From: CAVURW01 sp963743595
Lineage (GTDB): Bacteria; Verrucomicrobiota; Verrucomicrobiia; Methylacidiphilales; UBA1321
NCBI GenBank assembly: GCA_963743595.1
Contig: CAVURW010000047.1
Coordinates: 1-27,925, forward strand
DNA length: 27,925 nt
Direction: 5' to 3'
Of this stretch, positions 24,612 to 27,925 are shown one piece after another. The number at the start of each line of letters is the position of its first letter. Position 1 is the first letter of the stretch. The notes beneath the pieces were generated by a model that did not search any database, was not told where the DNA came from, and saw only the letters and a list, made by a program, of their open reading frames with translations. The translations under genes were made by a program, and so were the position numbers.

Positions 24612-24729
24612 GGAGCGCAACTATAGGCCGTTTATAAATATAATCAAGACTTGTTCCAGGCTTTTTGCGCAACTGGCGAATGGCACCTTTAGAACCTACC
24701 CTTATCGAGTAACGTCAGCTCGCAAGAAC

Positions 24730-25292
24730 TCAGGTCTTGACTCCTTTTGAAGTAAGTGCGAAGTGGAATAGACAGCACAGTCCAAATGAGATTCCAGAGG
24801 GAATGCTAAGCAGCAAAACAATGAAGCGGCTATTGGATTTATTTTCTATAACCCAATAGTTATAATCGGCCCCGAACACCACTTGCTTTTGACCCCATAT
24901 CGTGTACTCCCAATAAGCTGAATCCTGACGAAAGTCCGGAGGATCGAAGACGATTCCGATGGTCGGTTCCATAGGAACGTTTAGCCTCTCAAAATCCAAG
25001 TCGCGATCACCGACCAGTCGCACAATTCTTTTGAAGTATATACTTTGTTCGGGTAGTGAAGTGTCTGTATATATGAGCCATCAGCCCAAATATCAATCTC
25101 CTCTGATAAGGATGCTTTAATTCCAGAACGATAATAATATCCATTAAATTCACCATAATAATTACCCGAGATAGAATCGGCAGCTGGCAGTATTACATAG
25201 GGAAGCACAGCCCATGTGATCATTAAACTTGTTGTAAATGTGAAAAAGGCAACAAGCAGAACTGGCCTAAGCTTTAAGCGTTTTACGCGCAT
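24730..25292 (-). pseudogene. Two-helix membrane protein interrupted by one frameshift
   Basis: The 5' part (ATG 25292 to stop 24981) begins with a membrane helix (VLLVAFFTFTTSLMITWAVL) and an extracytoplasmic stretch (GNYYGEFNGYYYRSGIKASL, IWADGSYIQTLHYPNKVYTS), then runs off into KELCDWSV. The 3' part continues in the -1 frame with RLVGDRDLDFERLNVPMEP and GIVFDPPDF, ends in a second membrane helix (FIVLLLSIPSGISFGLCC) and stops at 24730. The pieces fit as one protein of about 187 residues, with the shift at or just after the A run at 25029-25032. The start ATG overlaps the TAA of the M50 gene (TAATG). A sequencing error, true decay or programmed slippage at C-AAA-A are all possible. Confidence 0.68.
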
Positions 25293-27181
25293 TAGGAATC
25301 GGTTCTGATGTCGGCGAGTCGTTTGCTTAACCAGCCAGCAAAATCCTCTCGTGCCGATTCTTGAGCGTATTGCCGGGCCAATTCGACATTGCCCAGTCTT
25401 TGTTCCGCGATGGCGAGAAAAGCATTCGAGAACACACGATCCGTAGGGGAGTTTGTCTGTTTTAGCACCTCCAATAATATCGCTTTTCCTTCATCGATTC
25501 GTCCGAGATCGATGAGTACCGAGCCGCGAGTGCCACGGGCAGTGATCGAGTTTTTCGAGGTCTCGAGTAATTTCAAGGAAAGGCGGTCGCAATCAGGGCC
25601 GACCGTACCCGCCTTCAATCGACCGCTGAGGTATTGGTCCACGGTATTCTGAAGGTATGCTGGCGTAATCTTGGGATGGGAGATTAAGGCCTCCAAATAC
25701 TCGCCGCAACGTGGATCGGCATCCACGATCAATCGCCAAACCACCAGGTAAAGCAGAATGAAATCACCAGCGAGCGGAAGATATCCGCTTACCGCTTCAT
25801 CCGCCGTAATCTTGACCTGTTTATCCCCTTGCTGCGTTAGATTCAGGGTCAACCGAGACGTTAGTGCTCGCAGATCCACCTCGGAGTCGGTAAATAGCAA
25901 CGATTGAATCATCTGCAATCCATCGGTCTGGTACTTGATGACTCGCTTTTCAACCCATTTAAAGGGCAAAATCGTTTGTACGACATTGAACAGATTGACC
26001 ACAAACCAGACCAGACTTAGCAGGCTGAGCGCTGGGCTAAACTGAAGCCATTCGTAACACAGAAAACCCACGCCAGCGGCGAGGGCAGAGATTACCGGGC
26101 CGGCGAATATGTAGAGGAACCGCCGCGTTCTGTAGCGGTCTCTAACGAAAAAATGGGAATAAACGGCCCCACTTATCGGATAGAAACTGGTAATCTGCCA
26201 GTCGTACCCTAAACAATGGCACTTCAGCTTAGGGGTGATACCCTGCGGTCCCAGTCGAATATAAAGCACGTGCCCTCCCAACTTCGTGGCAGCTAGCGCG
26301 TGGCCCAATTCGTGAATAATGATTCCAAGAGGAGCTATTAAAATGAGCAGTGGGCTGATTGAGACGAAGACGACCTCGTCCAACCGCCACAAAACTGGTT
26401 CGTACAGCGTGAAAACTAAAGCTAGCCCACCGAGCATGGCACATCCGAGGACGACCGAGTAGGCCATTAACCAGATTCCCAGTGCTGCCTCCTGAAGAAA
26501 ACTTGAAACTAGCGACTTGGTCCCGGCAGTTTTCGCAATTTTTACGCGACTCCGATTTTCTAGAAACTGCTGGTCCGTTAATCGCATCAAGTCCCATATC
26601 AAAAGTCCGTCGGTCCAGCGTCTTCTCGCCCTGTTCCTAAATCGATACGGAAACGCAGCGGCAACAAAGAGAGTCACGTTTAATGAACACCAGATCCCAA
26701 CTAACGGGAACGGGAATTCCGCAGAAGTTAAAATCAAATCGCTGCAAACGCCCAGTATCACTGCGATTGCGGACGCCAGTGGGCCACAGGCAATCCAGAG
26801 TGCGACTCGGGTTCGATAATAATGTGCGTCATGAAAGCGTATTTGAAATGAGAAAAGGGCTGGGAATTTACAAAATGGTTTCCAACGAATACCGAGATTT
26901 CGAAGCGATTCTTGCTTCCCTTTCCGCCGATTCATACCGAGATGAACACGCGCTATTCTGCCTCCCAGTAAAAGCCCTCCTAGAGCCCAGCCGAGTTCAG
27001 GCATCGTCACGGCTACAGGGGCCAAGACCATATCGAAAAGTAAGAGGAAACTGCCGATGAGAATGCTCGGCCAGTCACTCGCCTCAGACCACAAAACGAC
27101 AATTAAAGCCTGGCTGCCGAGAAAGGTTGCCCCAACGGTAAGATAATACGCTAGATCCCAAAGCCGGTTCACGCTCGTCAC
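25292..27181 (-). CDS. M50-type membrane metalloprotease with duplicated fold and TPR tail
   Basis: A 629-aa polytopic membrane protein. The active copy (about residues 275-430) has the zinc motif HELGH (H290, E291, H294), AGPVISALAAG and the third ligand in QTDGLQ (D420). The N-terminal copy (about 50-205) repeats the same order: PELGW (61-65) where HELGH should be, LLLGGRIARVHLG matching KLGGHVLYIRLG, ACGPLASAIA, and RRWTDGLLIWDL. Its His ligands are lost, so it should be inactive. Residues about 545-617 form TPR-like helices on the cytoplasmic side. The family cleaves substrates within or near the membrane, often in signalling. The start is GTG 27181. The downstream membrane-protein gene overlaps its stop. 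Confidence 0.85.
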   Translation of the reverse strand: MTSVNRLWDLAYYLTVGATFLGSQALIVVLWSEASDWPSILIGSFLLLFDMVLAPVAVTMPELGWALGGLLLGGRIARVHLGMNRRKGKQESLRNLGIRWKPFCKFPALFSFQIRFHDAHYYRTRVALWIACGPLASAIAVILGVCSDLILTSAEFPFPLVGIWCSLNVTLFVAAAFPYRFRNRARRRWTDGLLIWDLMRLTDQQFLENRSRVKIAKTAGTKSLVSSFLQEAALGIWLMAYSVVLGCAMLGGLALVFTLYEPVLWRLDEVVFVSISPLLILIAPLGIIIHELGHALAATKLGGHVLYIRLGPQGITPKLKCHCLGYDWQITSFYPISGAVYSHFFVRDRYRTRRFLYIFAGPVISALAAGVGFLCYEWLQFSPALSLLSLVWFVVNLFNVVQTILPFKWVEKRVIKYQTDGLQMIQSLLFTDSEVDLRALTSRLTLNLTQQGDKQVKITADEAVSGYLPLAGDFILLYLVVWRLIVDADPRCGEYLEALISHPKITPAYLQNTVDQYLSGRLKAGTVGPDCDRLSLKLLETSKNSITARGTRGSVLIDLGRIDEGKAILLEVLKQTNSPTDRVFSNAFLAIAEQRLGNVELARQYAQESAREDFAGWLSKRLADIRTDS

Positions 27182-27261
27182 AACCTGTCTGCTCCCGAGC
27201 GGCCACGCAAGCCGTAAAGAATTTCTCTTGAGCTGATGTGGCGTGCTTATAGCCTCACTAC

Positions 27262-27925
27262 ATGAAGCAGGCGCTCCCCCTCAACAGTCGGATCACGGAA
27301 GTAACGGTTTACCCAGATCGCGCCCGGATCACCCGCACCGCCGAGTGCACGATGGAGGCCGGTGATTCGATTCTTTTGGTCGGCGGTTTGCCCTTGGCTC
27401 TAGACGATGCGAGTGTCCAAGCAAAGGGCCGCGGCCTGCCCGGCGTGAAGCTTCAAGGCGTTACCGTCCGACGGAAATTCCAGGAGCGTACGTCGAATGA
27501 CTTGATACGCGGCTTGGAAGATTCCCTCCAACAAATCGATGACCAGATTCGCATTCTAAACGATGAAGTGGCCCTTATCGGCCTAAGACGGGATTTTCTA
27601 TTGAAGATGAAAGATGCGCTGGTTTTGCCGGAAGAGGCCAAGCGTTCCGGCCCCGGCATCGAACAAGTGACCCAGCTCTATCAACTCTACGGCTCGGAGC
27701 TGAAAGAGCTGATCGTTCGCGAACAAGCCATTGTCTTAGAAAAGCGCAGCCTCAACCTCACCCGCGCGAAGCAGCAAGAGGAGTTCGCACGAGCCAGGGG
27801 CTTCGTCAATAATCAGGCGACCGAAAAGGAGGTGCTGATCGCTTTGACCAGCCCTGCCGCGGGTGCGTTAACCATCGATTTGCAATACACAATTGCCGGG
27901 GCCGGATGGAGTCCCTTGTACGATG
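27262..27925 (+). CDS. DUF4140/DUF4139 (mucoidy-inhibitor-MuiA-like) protein, 5' part
   Basis: The first 221 codons of a gene that runs off the window. It starts MKQALPLNSRITEVTVYPDR, the DUF4140 N-terminal strand that is typical of this family, followed by GGLPLALDDASVQAKGRG, a long charged coiled coil (about 75-180) and LQYTIAGAGWSPLYD, the beginning of the DUF4139 beta-domain. The name comes from a gene said to affect mucoidy in Shigella; the biochemical role is unknown. I see no signal peptide. An upstream TATAGC (27248-27253) may be a -10 box, which would leave almost no leader. It is divergent from the M50 gene, 80 bp apart. Confidence 0.88.
   Translation, partial: MKQALPLNSRITEVTVYPDRARITRTAECTMEAGDSILLVGGLPLALDDASVQAKGRGLPGVKLQGVTVRRKFQERTSNDLIRGLEDSLQQIDDQIRILNDEVALIGLRRDFLLKMKDALVLPEEAKRSGPGIEQVTQLYQLYGSELKELIVREQAIVLEKRSLNLTRAKQQEEFARARGFVNNQATEKEVLIALTSPAAGALTIDLQYTIAGAGWSPLYD

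Noticed and set aside
10..27900. tRNA genes, rRNA, CRISPR arrays, insertion sequences, long repeats
   Set aside because: I looked for T-loop-like GTTCRANYC contexts, regularly spaced repeats, transposase motifs and long inverted repeats and found none that hold up; a covariance-model and repeat search would be the decisive test.

Overview
The window (about 52% GC by eye, 27.9 kb) looks like a chromosomal segment of a Gram-negative bacterium, most likely a member of the Verrucomicrobiota. The reasons are indirect: the HNH protein at 9225-9833, the decayed 'LPRLDEGSEHIVYL' fragment near 6.6-6.7 kb, the PA14-like secreted protein, the exported GH78 enzyme and the DUF4261 protein are all of types I associate with that phylum. 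There is no rRNA, tRNA, CRISPR array, phage or insertion sequence that I can see.

Layout. 1-1003: the tail of a broken or start-less gene with a strong terminator, then about 520 bp without a convincing gene. 1004-6144 (minus): a DUF4261 fusion protein, then clpC with its own promoter, then a GT4 glycosyltransferase 9 bp behind clpC. 6163-7098: a decayed stretch with gene fragments on both strands. 7099-9012 (plus): a GT2 glycosyltransferase followed 15 bp later by an RGP-like (GT75-type) protein. 9225-13548 (plus): HNH nuclease, membrane O-acyltransferase, exported GH78 alpha-L-rhamnosidase. 13558-15335 (minus): cysK, then a small two-helix membrane protein coupled to a free-standing OmpR-type DNA-binding domain. 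15434-19293 (plus): a small exported protein, a long-chain polyprenyl diphosphate synthase, and a fusion of an MGDG-synthase/GT28-like domain with a PHP phosphoesterase; tandem perfect DnaA boxes lie just before the last gene. 19297-21377: a pseudopilin-like protein (minus), a secreted PA14-like protein and a STAS-like small protein (plus). 21337-27181 (minus): a hybrid sensor kinase whose 3' end overlaps the STAS-like gene, an unknown 286-aa protein, and a two-gene unit made of an M50-type membrane protease and a broken membrane protein. 27262-end (plus): the start of a DUF4140/DUF4139 (MuiA-like) protein.

How it fits together. Much of the content concerns the cell surface and envelope: five sugar-transfer or sugar-cleavage genes, an acyltransferase, a polyprenyl carrier synthase, several exported proteins and an intramembrane protease. 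There is no single long biosynthetic operon; most genes sit in units of one to three.

The most unusual things seen are (i) the M50 protein at 25292-27181, which carries two copies of the protease fold, the first with its zinc ligands lost, next to a translationally coupled two-helix membrane protein that is frameshifted; (ii) the GT28-like/PHP fusion behind tandem DnaA boxes; (iii) a split, ToxR-like pair in which the DNA-binding domain lost its last strand; and (iv) the GT2 + RGP-like pair.
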